Assembly: GCA_008638375.1 (NCBI GenBank)
Contig: VIRR01000550.1
Location: 190,001 to 254,000 of the forward strand
Length of the DNA: 64,000 bases
Direction: 5' to 3'
Origin: Nyssa sinensis
Taxonomy: Eukaryota; Streptophyta; Magnoliopsida; Cornales; Nyssaceae
Shown here one piece after another: positions 12,266 to 22,777 of this stretch (the stretch's first letter is position 1; the number at the start of each line of letters is the position of its first letter). Made by a program: the position numbers and the translations under genes. The notes under the pieces were generated by a model. That model made no database searches, had not been told where the DNA came from, and saw nothing but the letters and a program-made list of their open reading frames with translations.

Positions 12266-13580
12266 TATTTATATAGTTCTATAGAATTGAGCGCACAATA
12301 TTTACTTCAGATTATTTTTTTTTTCTTTCTTATATTTGTTGGGTATTCCATTTAAATTGGACTTCTAATCTAAAGAGCAGGACTCAAAAAATTAAAGAAA
12401 AAAAGAGAAAAAAAAAAAAGAGAGAGAAAAAAGTTGGGACATAATTTTGTTTTTAAAAAGTGGAACATTTATTTTAAATTTCTAAGACAACAAAAGTTTT
12501 CAAGGTTAAAAGAAGTCATGCATGAAGTTAGTTTTAAAAATAAAATATTATGTTAAAAAGAAACGAATTAGTACTAATGTTTTGCATTCAAGTTAAATGC
12601 TTTAATTTTTTTTAATTATTATAATTTTAGGAAAATACATTGTATTTTATTTTATTTGTAAAACTAATTAAATGCAGAATTATCATAATATTAAAAGTAA
12701 AGATTTTTTCTAATTCATGCTGGAAGATTCATACATAATATATGTGAATCAATAAGACAAAAGATATAATATTATTTTTGATTTATTAATTGATCACGTC
12801 CTAAAATTTCGTTAAATCTTGATGAACTTTTCTATTATGCTATAATAGATTTAAAAAGAATTAATACTTAGTAGTTCTCTTAATATATATATATATAGAT
12901 ATATATATATGTATAAATAGTTCTATAAAATTGAGCGCACAATGTTTACTTCAAATTATTTTTTTTCTTTCTTATATTTGTTGGGTATTCCATTTAAATT
13001 GGACTTCTAATTTAAAGACCAGGGCTCAAAAAATTAAAGAAAAAAAGAAACAGAAAAGTTGGGACATAATTTTGTTATTAAAAAGTGGAACATTTATTTT
13101 AAATTTCTAAAACAACAAAAGTTTTCAAAGTTAAAAAAGTCATGCAAGAAGTTAGTTTTAAAAATAAAATATTATGTTAGAAAGAAACGAATTAGTACTA
13201 ATGTTTTGCATTCAAGTTAAATGCTTTAAATGATTTTAATTATTATAATTTTAGGACAATACATTGTATTTTATTTTATTTGTAAAACCTAATTAAATGC
13301 AAAATTATCATAATATTAAAGGTAAAGATTTTTTCTAATGCATGCTGGAAGATTCACACATAATAGATGTGAATCAATAAGACAAAAGATATAATATTAT
13401 TTTTTATTTATTAATTGATCACGCTTTAAAATTTCAGTAAATCTTGATGATCTTTTCTATTATGCTATAATAGATTTAAAAACTATTAATACTTAGTAGT
13501 TCTCTTAATATATATATATATATATATATATATAGATGCCTATTTATATAGTTCTATAAAATTGAGCGCACAATGTTTAC
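11745..13580. repeat. Three-copy tandem repeat, ~565-645 bp units
   Basis: The anchor 'gggtattccatttaaattgg' occurs at 11776, 12341 and 12983. Each unit then runs through 'aaagttgggacata', 'gaaacgaattagtactaatg', 'ttaattgatcacg', 'cttagtagttctcttaatat', a (TA)n tract and 'gagcgcacaat...tttacttca'. Unit 1 lacks two internal segments present in units 2 and 3 (around 12463-12495 and 12675-12735), explaining the spacings of 565 and 642. No ORF is conserved among units. Confidence 0.8.
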
Positions 13581-16228
13581 TTCATAAAACGAAAAAATTA
13601 TCTTTATACAAAAGCAACTTATAAATGATTATATTATACCCTTGATTTTTTATAAGAGCAATAGAGTTACAAAAATATGCAACAATTGTTTGTGTATTGG
13701 TATCACTTTTGTGAGTAGTAAAATTATGATATATATATATATATATATTTGAAATCTCATTTTTATTTTGACAAATTTGTAAAAGCATAAAATAGATGGA
13801 TTAAAAATATTCAGATGCGAAAAAATTTTACTAGAAATTTTGTTAAGCTGTGGCAACTTTAACCTAATTGATAGTGGAAAACTTTAACCTCATTGATAGT
13901 AGCCACTTATCCTTCTTTAAGCACTGAACTTCCAAGTCTTCATGTTGTGTAATTTTCCTCTACATAGGCAAATAAAGAAGCATTAAGTTTCACACCTACC
14001 ACTTTCCTTGCTTATGGCTATGTCCAGGCAAATCAATGGGAATAAGAGTTAGAAGCCTAGAACCTTACCTACATACTGTATAGAGAATGTCTCTTGAAAC
14101 TTCTTTAGTCTTTTTTCTATCTTGAGGTTCTTGATGAAAGTAAGGCAGTGGACCTAAATATTGCAGATCATATTTGATAGACATTTTTTCTCTCCCTAAA
14201 GAAAATTTTCGCACGCCCACAATCCCAAAAAATAACTTGGTTATATCATAAAATTAAGATCTGTTTATAGTCTTAGAAGGCAATAATTTAAGAATTACTG
14301 ATCACCCGACTTGTACATTAAGAAATAGGAAGTATTTTTTAAGTTTTCATTTCTTTTTTATTTAAGTCTTGATTTGAGTTGGCACTTTTCTGATGTCTTT
14401 TCTGTAGATTGCCCTGTGAAAGACTTATTTTACGACTCGTAGATCTATTCAGGTTGGAAACTTGGAAGGAAGATCGTCTCTCTTTTTATGACAAAGTGGT
14501 TGACCAATTCTTTATATTATTATTTTATTCTTGATTACTTATAGTTAATCGACCCTTATTGTAAATGCAAATTCTTTTCCCCCCCTTCTCTTCTATTTAG
14601 TTTAAAAGTTCATAGTAATTTCTTTTTCTTTTTGTTTCTTTTTATATACAAATCTAAAATTGGCAGAACACGTATATAGCAAGATAAAAGAAAATTATTG
14701 TGATTTTATCAATCCAAACCCATTAACAATATGAATGATATGACAAACATGTTGTTTAAGATATCAACTTCACATGTGAAGTTGATATTACATTTTCAAT
14801 ATTGTGACAACTTTAAGACTGATTCAAGCCTAAATGAATCCAATCTCATGACAATGAAATACAGCTACAATAACATTATGAACCATTGTTTTATCAATTT
14901 TTCATGCAATTTCTTTTACCAAATACAAGCCCTTAATTAAGTTTTCATTGTCTTGAAATTAATTTCCCATCTTCTATAATGCACAGCTATTAATGGAAAT
15001 GGTTAAGGCATTATGCTTATTGTTAATACATACCAATTATAGAAGTGATGTCTCAAAGTGTATTAGTGGTATACATTATTTATACAACCTATTATTTGAT
15101 TTTTAGTTTGTTGTTCAAATTTTCACAAACAAGTTAGCTTTAAATTTTAAAGATTCTTTGTAGTAAATTTGATAAGCCTTGTTACTATTAAGTCATAGTA
15201 GTCATTTTTTATTGTTTAATCAGTGATTTCTAGAAACTACCAAATCTTCTCATTGTGGATTAAGTTGTCCTCTTATTCTTAGATGAATGAAAGGGGTCTT
15301 TAAAAGTATAGCACAAGTACAATCATTTCCCTCATTTTTAAGAACACTTCTTTTATTTTTTGAAGTAAAACAAACTTCTTCTTTAAAAATTGCCAACTCG
15401 ATTACCTTCATAAATTAATATAAAATCTTTCATTTTAATATTTTTATAACCCTATATATAGATAGTAATTTATATTTTATTCACAAATATTCTACAATTA
15501 ATAATTAATGTATTCAAATATGAATTTTTTTCTCTTTAAAATTCTATCTAAATAATATTATTAAAATATTTAATTTATTAACAAATCTTTTCACATGCAA
15601 TGCATGTGCTTTTCAACTAGTAATTTAAATAAGTACATTACTACTACATTATACTTAATTCATTAAAAAATTTTCAAAACATATGTACAGAGAAATGATA
15701 AAAAATAGAGCACACAAATCAAAATAAAAAAAAGTAGAGAGCCTGGAGGGAAAAGACAAAAAAAAAGAAAAAAAAGAAAAGAAGTAAGAAGGTATTATCG
15801 TAATTTCTGTAAAAGTTAAGGGCAATGGTATAAGTTCAAAACAACGTACCCTCTCAACGTTATAGACGCTAATTTTGACCCATAAGCCAACCAAACAGTC
15901 TGATACGCAAATTGACAAACTTGAATGCGGTTTGAACTGGGCAACAGACACTAACTTTGAAATTTGAATTTTGAAGAGACAGCTCTGACTTCTGGTGGTC
16001 CTAACCAAAGACTGAAAATTTTCTTTCTGGAAATGGCTGCGAAGGAATTCCAAAGACAATAAACAGTGAATCCTCTCAGTACTTTAATTTTTGAATTTAT
16101 TTTTAATTTTTAAATATTTCCTTTCACCATCCTACCATGACACTTTGGAAAAAAAACAAAAAAAAAAAAAAAAACCTTCGACAGTACTTAAACTTCTTTT
16201 CAACTTATCTAATAATTTTTTATTATAA
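13581..16228. other. Intergenic sequence with a 28-bp palindrome
   Basis: No recognisable gene. A short direct repeat ('ctttaacct.attgatagt') occurs at 13856-13902. A perfect 28-bp palindrome lies at 14761-14788. An open frame on the minus strand at 15655-16059 has no family resemblance. Confidence 0.3.
14761..14788. repeat. Perfect 28-bp palindrome
   Basis: ATATCAACTTCACA is followed without a spacer by its exact reverse complement. No flanking element was identified. Confidence 0.85.
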
Positions 16229-16990
16229 AATATTTATTGGATATAAGATTCGGATATAATTATTTTTTATTTTTTATATATTATATTTTTTCAAAATCTT
16301 CAAAAATTATTTTTCTGAAAGTTATTTAATTATTTTTTAAAATTTACACATACAAGTATTATAAAATTAAAATTTTAATCACAAATCTGTTACAAAATTC
16401 AACAACCATTGTTACATTTTGTTTTAAATTTATGCATATAAGGAATATAAAATTAAAATTTTAATCACAAATTAATTACAAAATCTCATAATCATTATTA
16501 TAATATTTTAGAATGTGATTGTGCAAATATCATTCATAATATAATAGTCTTTTACTTTCTAGATGATTCAAAAAAAGAGCAATACTATGCTTACCTTTAA
16601 AAATTATTTTTCTGAAAGTTATTTATCGGATATAAGAATCGGATATAATTATTTTTTATTTTTATTTTTGTATATATTATTTTTTTCAAAATCTTCAAAA
16701 ATTAATTTTCTAAAAGTTATTTAATTATTTTTTTAAATTTATACATATAAGTGTTACAAAATTAAAATTTTAATCACAAATCAGTTACAAAATTCAATAA
16801 CCATTGTTACATTTTGTTTTAAATTTATGCATATAAGGAATATAAAATTAAAATTTTAATCACAAATCAATTACAAAATCTCATAATCATTATTACAATT
16901 TTTTAGAATGTGATTGTGCAAATATCATTCATAATATAATAGTCTTTTACTTTTGAGATGACTCAAAAAAAGAGCAATACTATGCTTACC
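16229..16990. repeat. Two-copy tandem repeat, ~390 bp units
   Basis: 'ggatataagattcggatata' at about 16239 recurs as 'ggatataagaatcggatata' at about 16628. Both units continue through 'ttcaaaatcttcaaaaatta', two internal 'aaattaaaattttaatcac' copies each, 'gtgattgtgcaaatatcatt' and 'agagcaatactatgcttacc'. The shared end is the start of the foldback element that follows, so duplication and MITE insertion may be linked. Confidence 0.7.
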
Positions 16991-17183
16991 TTAGAACTTT
17001 ACCAAAAGTGTTTTACACACTGATGTGATAGTGTTGTAGTAGTTTTACATCACATCATGATGTAGAACTAATACAAACTGCGATGTAAAACCAATACAAC
17101 GTTGCCACATCAGTGTGTAAAATATTTTTGATAAATTTAGATGGTAAGGATAGTTTTTTCTCAAAAAAAATCACGGTATTGCT
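16972..17183. mobile_element. Foldback MITE, ~212 bp
   Basis: Left arm (16981-17052: TATGCTTACC, then 'ttttacacactgatgtg', then 'gttttacatc') pairs with the right arm (17082-17152: 'gatgtaaaac', 'cacatcagtgtgtaaaa', 'ggtaagga'). Terminal AGCAATAC (16973) pairs with GGTATTGCT (17175-17183). The arms are ~70 bp each with few mismatches. There is no ORF and no clear target duplication. Confidence 0.6.
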
Positions 17184-17244
17184 AAGAATTATTCAAATCA
17201 ATGATCACGTGTATGCATATATATAAAACAATTCATGTATTGAT

Positions 17245-17420
17245 GTGAAAAGATACCTTAAAAAACCATTCGCCGCGCCGCCGCTTCCACCACCACCGTT
17301 CGTCGCGCCGTCGCTTCCACCGCCACCGTTCTCCGCGCCTGTCTGTTTTGCATTTGATCTCTCGATTTCTCTCTCTGGATCGGTCGCTCGTTTCTCTTCG
17401 TTGCTCTGTATGAATATCTA
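17245..17420 (+). other. GC-rich proline-repeat coding segment, unassigned
   Basis: A GC-rich island in A/T-rich surroundings. It encodes two and a half copies of a 10-residue repeat of type PF(A/V/S)AP(P/S)LPPP from a 30-bp tandem repeat at about 17267-17335, followed by CT-rich sequence and a possible splice donor (CT/GTATGAAT near 17408). It could be the 5' exon of a displaced plant gene. The rest of the open frame (to 17595) has no coding character. I cannot name a family. Confidence 0.25.
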
Positions 17421-17599
17421 TCTATATATATATAATTTACATAATTTCTTGAAAGCTATATTGTTCAAATTCTTTTGTATCATATACTCATTAAGTATGC
17501 CCCAATGGGAACTTTGTACATGGCATTCAATGAACCGAAGGTTGGAGAATCATTTAGGCGTTAAATGTAAGAGAAGTATAATTTTGGGGTTTTGACTGT

Positions 17600-18980
17600 G
17601 TGAATCTTGGAATCTGATTAAATTCAGGATTGAATGATGCAAATGTTTTTGTCTATAAAATCAAGAATCTCTTTCTTTCTTTTTTTCTTTTTCCCTTTCC
17701 TTTTTTTGGCTATTCCTCTTTCCAAAAAAATTTTTTAAAATCAATTATCAAATCACAAATCATGTTCTAAGCTTGCTCATTAATTCATATTGCTAGAAGA
17801 AAAATAGCTCACTAGACATCAAAACTTGTTGCCTGGAAGAGGGTTTTTAGCATACAATTTAGCCTAGTAAAATTCCCAAAATTTTGGCATTCATTTCTTA
17901 TTTCTTTTCAAATACAAGTTCATATCCCTAATTTACTTATTATGTTCAAAATTGCATTATAACATCAAGCCCTATGGTGTCAAAACAGGATTTTGTGAAG
18001 GTTAGCCTTTAATTTAATTAATTAGAAGATATATCGACAAGATAACAACAACAATGCCATAAACACATTATCATATCATGGCACCAATTTTTATTTATTT
18101 ATTTATTTTTTGACTCAAGAAATACCTGCATATGCACTTCAAGGCCAATTGTAAACAAATTCTCAACATGACTCCTCTTTCAGTCATGTTCATATACATA
18201 CATATATATATATATGTATCTATATTTATATTTATAGAGAGATAGATAAAATAAATATAGTCTAGCTATAATTAGCGTTATAAATGAGTCGAGTCAAGTC
18301 AAGTCGAATAATAAATTATTTAAACTTAACTTATTAATATTTTAAGTCAAATTTTAAACGAGGTTTTACTTAAAAAAATATAACAACGAATGACAATAAC
18401 TATTGATTTTAGTGATAATGACTTCTGATTAGGCTTTTTAATCCCCAAAGCATCACAAATTATGTTCTGAGCTTGCTTTTTAAGCAAGTTTACCTTCCAA
18501 AGTGCTCCTAGAAAAAGGCAGGCATCGCGTCATTCTTCTAGGGTACATAAATTAAAGATAGTAGATATTTTGCCACTATTCATAACATGTTAATTATTGA
18601 TGTAGGGCAAATATGGTAGTTGTTAAAATCATAGATATATATTGAAGAGTTATTGTAATATTATTTAATTTTCAAATTTGAGAACTAATATCAAATTAGT
18701 TATTTTAGATAAAATTTTTATTTTTTTATTTACGATTTTGAATAAAAAAATTTTATTCTAGCTAGAAAGAATCAAATCTTTTAATATTTATATATAGAGT
18801 TGTAAGACTTTATTAAAGACATCTTTTATCTTTGATTTTTTTTAATATAAATAATATTTTTAGAAAATTATTTTCATTTTTGAATATTAACGTACTAGTA
18901 TTGATTGTTCACGTTCCATGCTGTGTCAATTATCGTTCATTTTGTTTCCAAGTATTTGTAAGGCATTTCTAATTATTGGA
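17600..18980. other. Intergenic A/T-rich sequence
   Basis: No gene or clear repeat boundary. A 'gagtcgagtcaagtcaagtc' stretch at 18287 is a small imperfect tandem motif. Microsatellite-like (TA)n and TAGA runs occur at 18198-18250. Confidence 0.3.
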
Positions 18981-19285
18981 TTTGCATGCCTTGTAAAGTT
19001 GATTGTTTAGGAACTTGCTAGGGTGATTTTTATGTTTTTATTGGACTTATTATGTTTTGATCTTGGGTGACTATTTGGTATTGCCATTTTTTATTGTATA
19101 TTCCTTCTATTCTTTTGGCGCTGGTAGATGATTAGATTCTTATTTGATGTCAACGTAGTTCGGATTAAGCTAGGTATATTCCATGATACCTTCTGCACTA
19201 AAATCATTATTGATGTTGTAAGCTTATATATCTTGTATACTCTTTTACATCAATGAAAATCTTCTTCTTTGCCGATAAAAGGTAA
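18981..19285 (+). mobile_element. LINE-like 3' end, plus strand
   Basis: The stretch ends 'ctcttttacatcaatgaaaatc' ... 'tttgccgataaaa' (to about 19280), the kind of 3' terminus seen on plant L1-type LINEs, where a polyadenylation-like signal and an A-rich tail follow. No ORF2 remains upstream. Assignment rests on this terminal pattern only. Confidence 0.35.
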
Positions 19286-19344
19286 TTGCAAGGCACTTAA
19301 CTTTATAACCAGCAGGGAAACAAGAAGACTTGGGTGATGAGAGC

Positions 19345-19600
19345 CTTTTTTTTTCTTTGGGGTAAGTAATGAATTTATTAAGAAGAAGAAAACAAAGCTA
19401 TACAAAGAAAGCAAGGGCTATAAAAAAAAAAAAGAGCCCAGACCACAAAAACAAACTGTACAGAGGACTAAAGGAGCAGCCAAAACAAAACTCAAGATGA
19501 AAAGATAACATTAAAAATGGCCCATCTCAAGCTTAATTCCCAATCCACATGCATATTGTCAACTTTTCTTGAGAAAGTAACATTGCATTTCAAGTGTTTG
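19345..19600 (-). mobile_element. LINE-like 3' end, minus strand
   Basis: A poly-T run at 19347-19356, then 'ggggtaagtaatgaatttattaag', then an A-rich purine stretch. In reverse this is a 3' terminus with A-tail, as for plant LINEs inserted on the minus strand. No coding part is recognisable. Confidence 0.3.
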
Positions 19601-19842
19601 GAAATTTGTTGCAGCATATCCTCAAATCTTTTTTTTTTTCTCGAGAAAATGATGGCATGATTAATCTCGTGCGTTTGGAAAAGCACAAAAGTAACGAGAA
19701 GAACAACTGTGATTGGCAGAAAATCGTGTGCTTCTTCTGTTTAAAGTTACGAGCGTTGAGGTTCTTAAATTTCATTTCCGATACCACTGATAGGATGTCT
19801 CTTCTCTGTTTTGACTGTTATACTTGCCAACTAGGTGAAAAT

Positions 19843-19926
19843 ATGTCTTCTTCTCCGATGAAAATGGAGTTTCCTATTTCCAAGCATTTCTTCAAGGTCA
19901 TGATGCCTGTTTTCCTTACAGAACTT
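19843..19926 (+). pseudogene. B3-domain (REM-like) protein, first-exon fragment
   Basis: An exon of exactly 28 codons: MSSSPMKMEFP, then ISKHFFKVMMPVFLTEL, followed by a GTATGT donor at 19927. The 'HFFKV(M/I)MP' block is the typical opening of plant B3 DNA-binding domains of the REM type, which are nuclear transcription regulators. The remainder of the B3 fold (about 80 residues) is not found downstream: the putative intron runs straight into a CT/TA microsatellite, a 161-bp tandem array and a CACTA end. It is therefore a fragment, possibly the 5' remnant of a gene disrupted by these repeats, or a captured exon. Splice prediction is by eye. Confidence 0.35.
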
Positions 19927-19927
19927 G

Positions 19928-19931
19928 TATG

Positions 19932-19969
<38 letters not shown>

Positions 19970-19970
19970 G
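19928..19970. repeat. (TC)n(TA)n microsatellite
   Basis: About ten TC units followed by about eight TA units, directly after the B3 exon donor site. Confidence 0.9.
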
Positions 19971-19974
19971 TATG

Positions 19975-20598
19975 TTCGGATGCCCGGTTTGAAACTTATG
20001 CAAGTTTCAGCTCCAAAAAGGCCCATTTTGGGGTTTTGACAGACCAAAATGCCGGATATCGGTCCTAAATACACCGAAACCCCATCACACACCTCAAAAT
20101 GATAAAATAAACTTGCACGAACTCACGGCACTCAGTTTGGATGCCCGGTTTGAAACTTATGCAACTTTCAGCCCCAAAAAGGCCCATTTTGGAGTTTTGA
20201 CAGACCAAAATACAGGATATCGGCCTAACTACACTGAAACCCCATCACACACCTTAAAAATGATAAAATAAACTTGCACGAACTTATGGCACTCGGTTCG
20301 GATGCCCGGTTTGAAACTTATTCAAGTTTCAGCTCCAAAAAGGCCCATTTTGGAGTTTTGACAGACCAAAATGCAGGATATCGGTCTAACTACACCGAAA
20401 CCCCATCACACACCTCAAAAATGATAAAATAAACTTGCACAAACTTACGGCACTCGGTTCGGATGCCCGGTTTGAAACTTATGCAAGTTTCAGCTCCAAA
20501 AAGGCCCATTTTGGGGTTTTGACAGACCAAAATGTCGGATATCAGCCTAAATACACTGAAACCCCATCACACACCTCAAAAATGATAAAATAGACTTA
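19975..20598. repeat. 161-bp tandem array, ~3.9 copies
   Basis: 'ggatgcccggtttgaaactt' recurs with its fourth base (t) at 19981, 20142, 20303 and 20464, an exact 161-bp spacing. Each unit carries a perfect hairpin GAAACTT-ATGC-AAGTTTC (one base changed in copies 2 and 3), the string 'aggcccattttgg' and 'gaaaccccatcacacacct'. Copies differ by only a few substitutions. The last copy is cut at 'aaaatagactt' (20598). The unit length is in the range of plant satellite monomers. Confidence 0.9.
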
Positions 20599-21464
20599 TG
20601 CTACTTTATGAAGTTCTTACTATTGATGCATGCAAAAAAAAAAAAACTATTCACATTCTATGTTCATATATATTTAATAATTGTTCTAATATATATCATT
20701 TGATCTTTATTTCAGATTGATCGGGATTATTGTCGCGCCGTCCTTATGTTTTGCATCGGAACTTGTTATTTTTATTTGTTTTTTTTTTCTTTTCATGGAC
20801 ATGTGTAGTTACATTAATTAGGAGACAATTTTTAATTTTTCTATTTATTGTTAAATTGTACTTTTACAAATGTACATTTTTTGGAGACAATTGTTAATTT
20901 TTCTTTTTTAATATATTCATTTCAGAATGCTTGGATTTTATTGTATATCGGAATGGATGATTGATACAAGTTTAAACAGGAATGAAACAACAAAAAAAAC
21001 AAAGCAAATATGGTTTTTATTTTTTTTTAAAAAAAACTATTAGCGACGCTCACTGAGCATCGCTAAAAGTCACCATTAGCGACGCTCAGTATGGGCGTCG
21101 CTAAAAATCACTATTAGCGACGCACACTGTGCGTCGCTAAAGACTACTATTAGCGACGCTCAGTGCGCGTCGCTAATAGTGACTTTTAGCGACGTACACG
21201 CTGAGCGTCGCTAATGGTGACTTTTAGCGACGCTCAGTGCGTCTTTGTGTATTTTTTGCGACTCGCATACCCAATTTTTAGCGACACTCAGTGTGCGTCG
21301 CTAAAAGTCATCCATTAGCGACGCCACTATTTGTGACGCCTTAGCGACGCACAGTTGTGTGTCGCAAAAGACTTTTAGCGATGCTCAAGGCCACTATTAG
21401 CGACGCACGCGTGCGTCGCTAATAGTGCACGCGTGCGTCGCTAATAGTGCCTTTTGTTGTAGTG
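20599..21464. mobile_element. CACTA (En/Spm) transposon terminal region
   Basis: The right end reads, on the minus strand, CACTACAACAAAAGGCACTA, the conserved CACTA terminus. Inward, 21038-21450 is packed with copies of TTAGCGACGC and its inverse GCGTCGCTAA, the subterminal repeats that CACTA transposases bind. No TNP2-like transposase is present, and I could not find the opposite terminus in the window. The left limit of this fragment is therefore unknown and the A/T-rich part from 20599 is included by inference. It abuts a Tat-type gypsy LTR, into which the CACTA probably inserted. Confidence 0.65.
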
Positions 21465-21820
21465 TATGAACAGGTGGGTCCCTTCAGATTGGTGCATCTG
21501 TTCACCAATGAATACATCTATTCAAATTGAAGCATTATATCTATTAGCGTGAACAGATGCACCCTTTAGATTCGTGTCTATTTGAATAGCTACCAAGTCG
21601 CCTATATAAATCCAGTTCGCCTTCATCATCATTCATTCAATTTCACGAGTTTTAGAATTAAGTTCATGCATAATGTGAGTTTGCATATTAAGAGAGTTTA
21701 AGGATAAGTTTTGGTTCTTTGTGCATATAAAATTGGAGTGCTTCCATCTATTGTGCGTGACCATTATATCATGGGACGCCTAACATTACATTTTCCTTTT
21801 CTTCTGGTACTAGCGCCCAC
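21465..21820 (+). repeat. 5' LTR (partial) of a Tat-type Ty3/gypsy element
   Basis: Contains a TATA box (CTATATAAAT at 21602-21611) and ends just before a tRNA-Arg-like primer-binding site at 21822. The left part is missing because the CACTA end lies directly against it. Transcription of the element would start shortly after the TATA box. Confidence 0.5.
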
Positions 21821-21821
21821 A

Positions 21822-21839
21822 GTTGCGACTCCACTAGGG
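21822..21839 (+). other. Primer-binding site, tRNA-Arg-like
   Basis: GTTGCGACTCCACTAGGG resembles the TGGCGACTC...GGGG primer-binding site used by plant Tat-lineage gypsy elements (complementary to a tRNA-Arg 3' end), with a few differences. It sits at the LTR end and ~0.95 kb upstream of gag in the right orientation. Confidence 0.5.
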
Positions 21840-22777
21840 ATTAAAGAGGGTTAGACTCGGTGAAGTATTCATTTCAAGGTTATTTTGTTTGTTTGCTTTA
21901 CATTCATTTGTTTTTATGCTTTATGGTGGATGTATTGATGTATGGATGCTTGAATGTATGGATGGATGAATAAAAAAGGACTAAAATATTAATACCTTAC
22001 ACACACATCACTTTCATACATTACATTTGCACTACATACCCTCAAAACCTTGGAGAATTAGTAGCCCTCGTCCTGTATGCTCACTTAGCTTGACGGGTGT
22101 CACTGGTAAAAGCCCTCCACTCCTTAATTAAATACCGCTTAACCGAGGACGCTACATTCTAGTGGCCTTGGGATGGTATCAAAAAGGCGATATGGTACAG
22201 TTTGACCATTGTTATTATAATCTAATGGTTGTGGGAGGTATATGACACGTCCTGTCAGAAGGGGAACCTTGAAACCTTTAACCAATCGAAATGTCATGCA
22301 TATAATCTGCCATAGATTCATGATTTAAGAATTTAAACCCAGTTTTGGTAAGACACACACAAACTTTTTTGCCCAATTTCGCGAAGTTAGAAAAATTCGA
22401 AAAGTCAAGAAAAAAAAAAAATACCCCTCTCTGTTAGCTGATCAGCACAGAGGTTAAAAGCCTTTGTGTCCTGATCGGTAATCCCTGTGTGCTAATCAGT
22501 ACATAGAGGGCTGCCCTCTCGCTCTACAAAATTTTGTTTAGTTTTCTAAATTTTTTTCAAAAAACTCTGATTTTTTCCTAAAAAATCAATTTTGCAAGCT
22601 ACAACGGGGCTATAAATGAGACTTTCTTGGATTTTCCTTGACACCAAACAAGTTAAAATAACACAAGAATTTTTCGAAAACATGCACCCACAACTGGCTT
22701 GGAAATAAACTAGTCGAGGCCAATTGATCCAAACCTCTAAACTTCCAACAAATTAGAAAAGCATAACTCCAGTTACA
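21840..22777 (+). other. Gypsy 5' leader, non-coding
   Basis: Untranslated region between PBS and gag of the Tat-type element. The open frames on the minus strand here (22139-22321, 22610-23038) are not conserved proteins. 'tgtgtcctgatcggtaatcc' near 22465 and 'ctgtgtgctaatcagtac' near 22484 are imperfect repeats. Confidence 0.45.

Noticed and set aside
15655..16059. 134-codon open frame on the minus strand
   Set aside because: No motif or family resemblance; the second half is Phe/Ser/Leu-rich translation of an A/G-rich tract. No supporting splice or promoter context.
19975..20598. Regular repeats considered as a CRISPR-like array
   Set aside because: Units are contiguous 161-bp copies without unique spacers, in a plant nuclear context.
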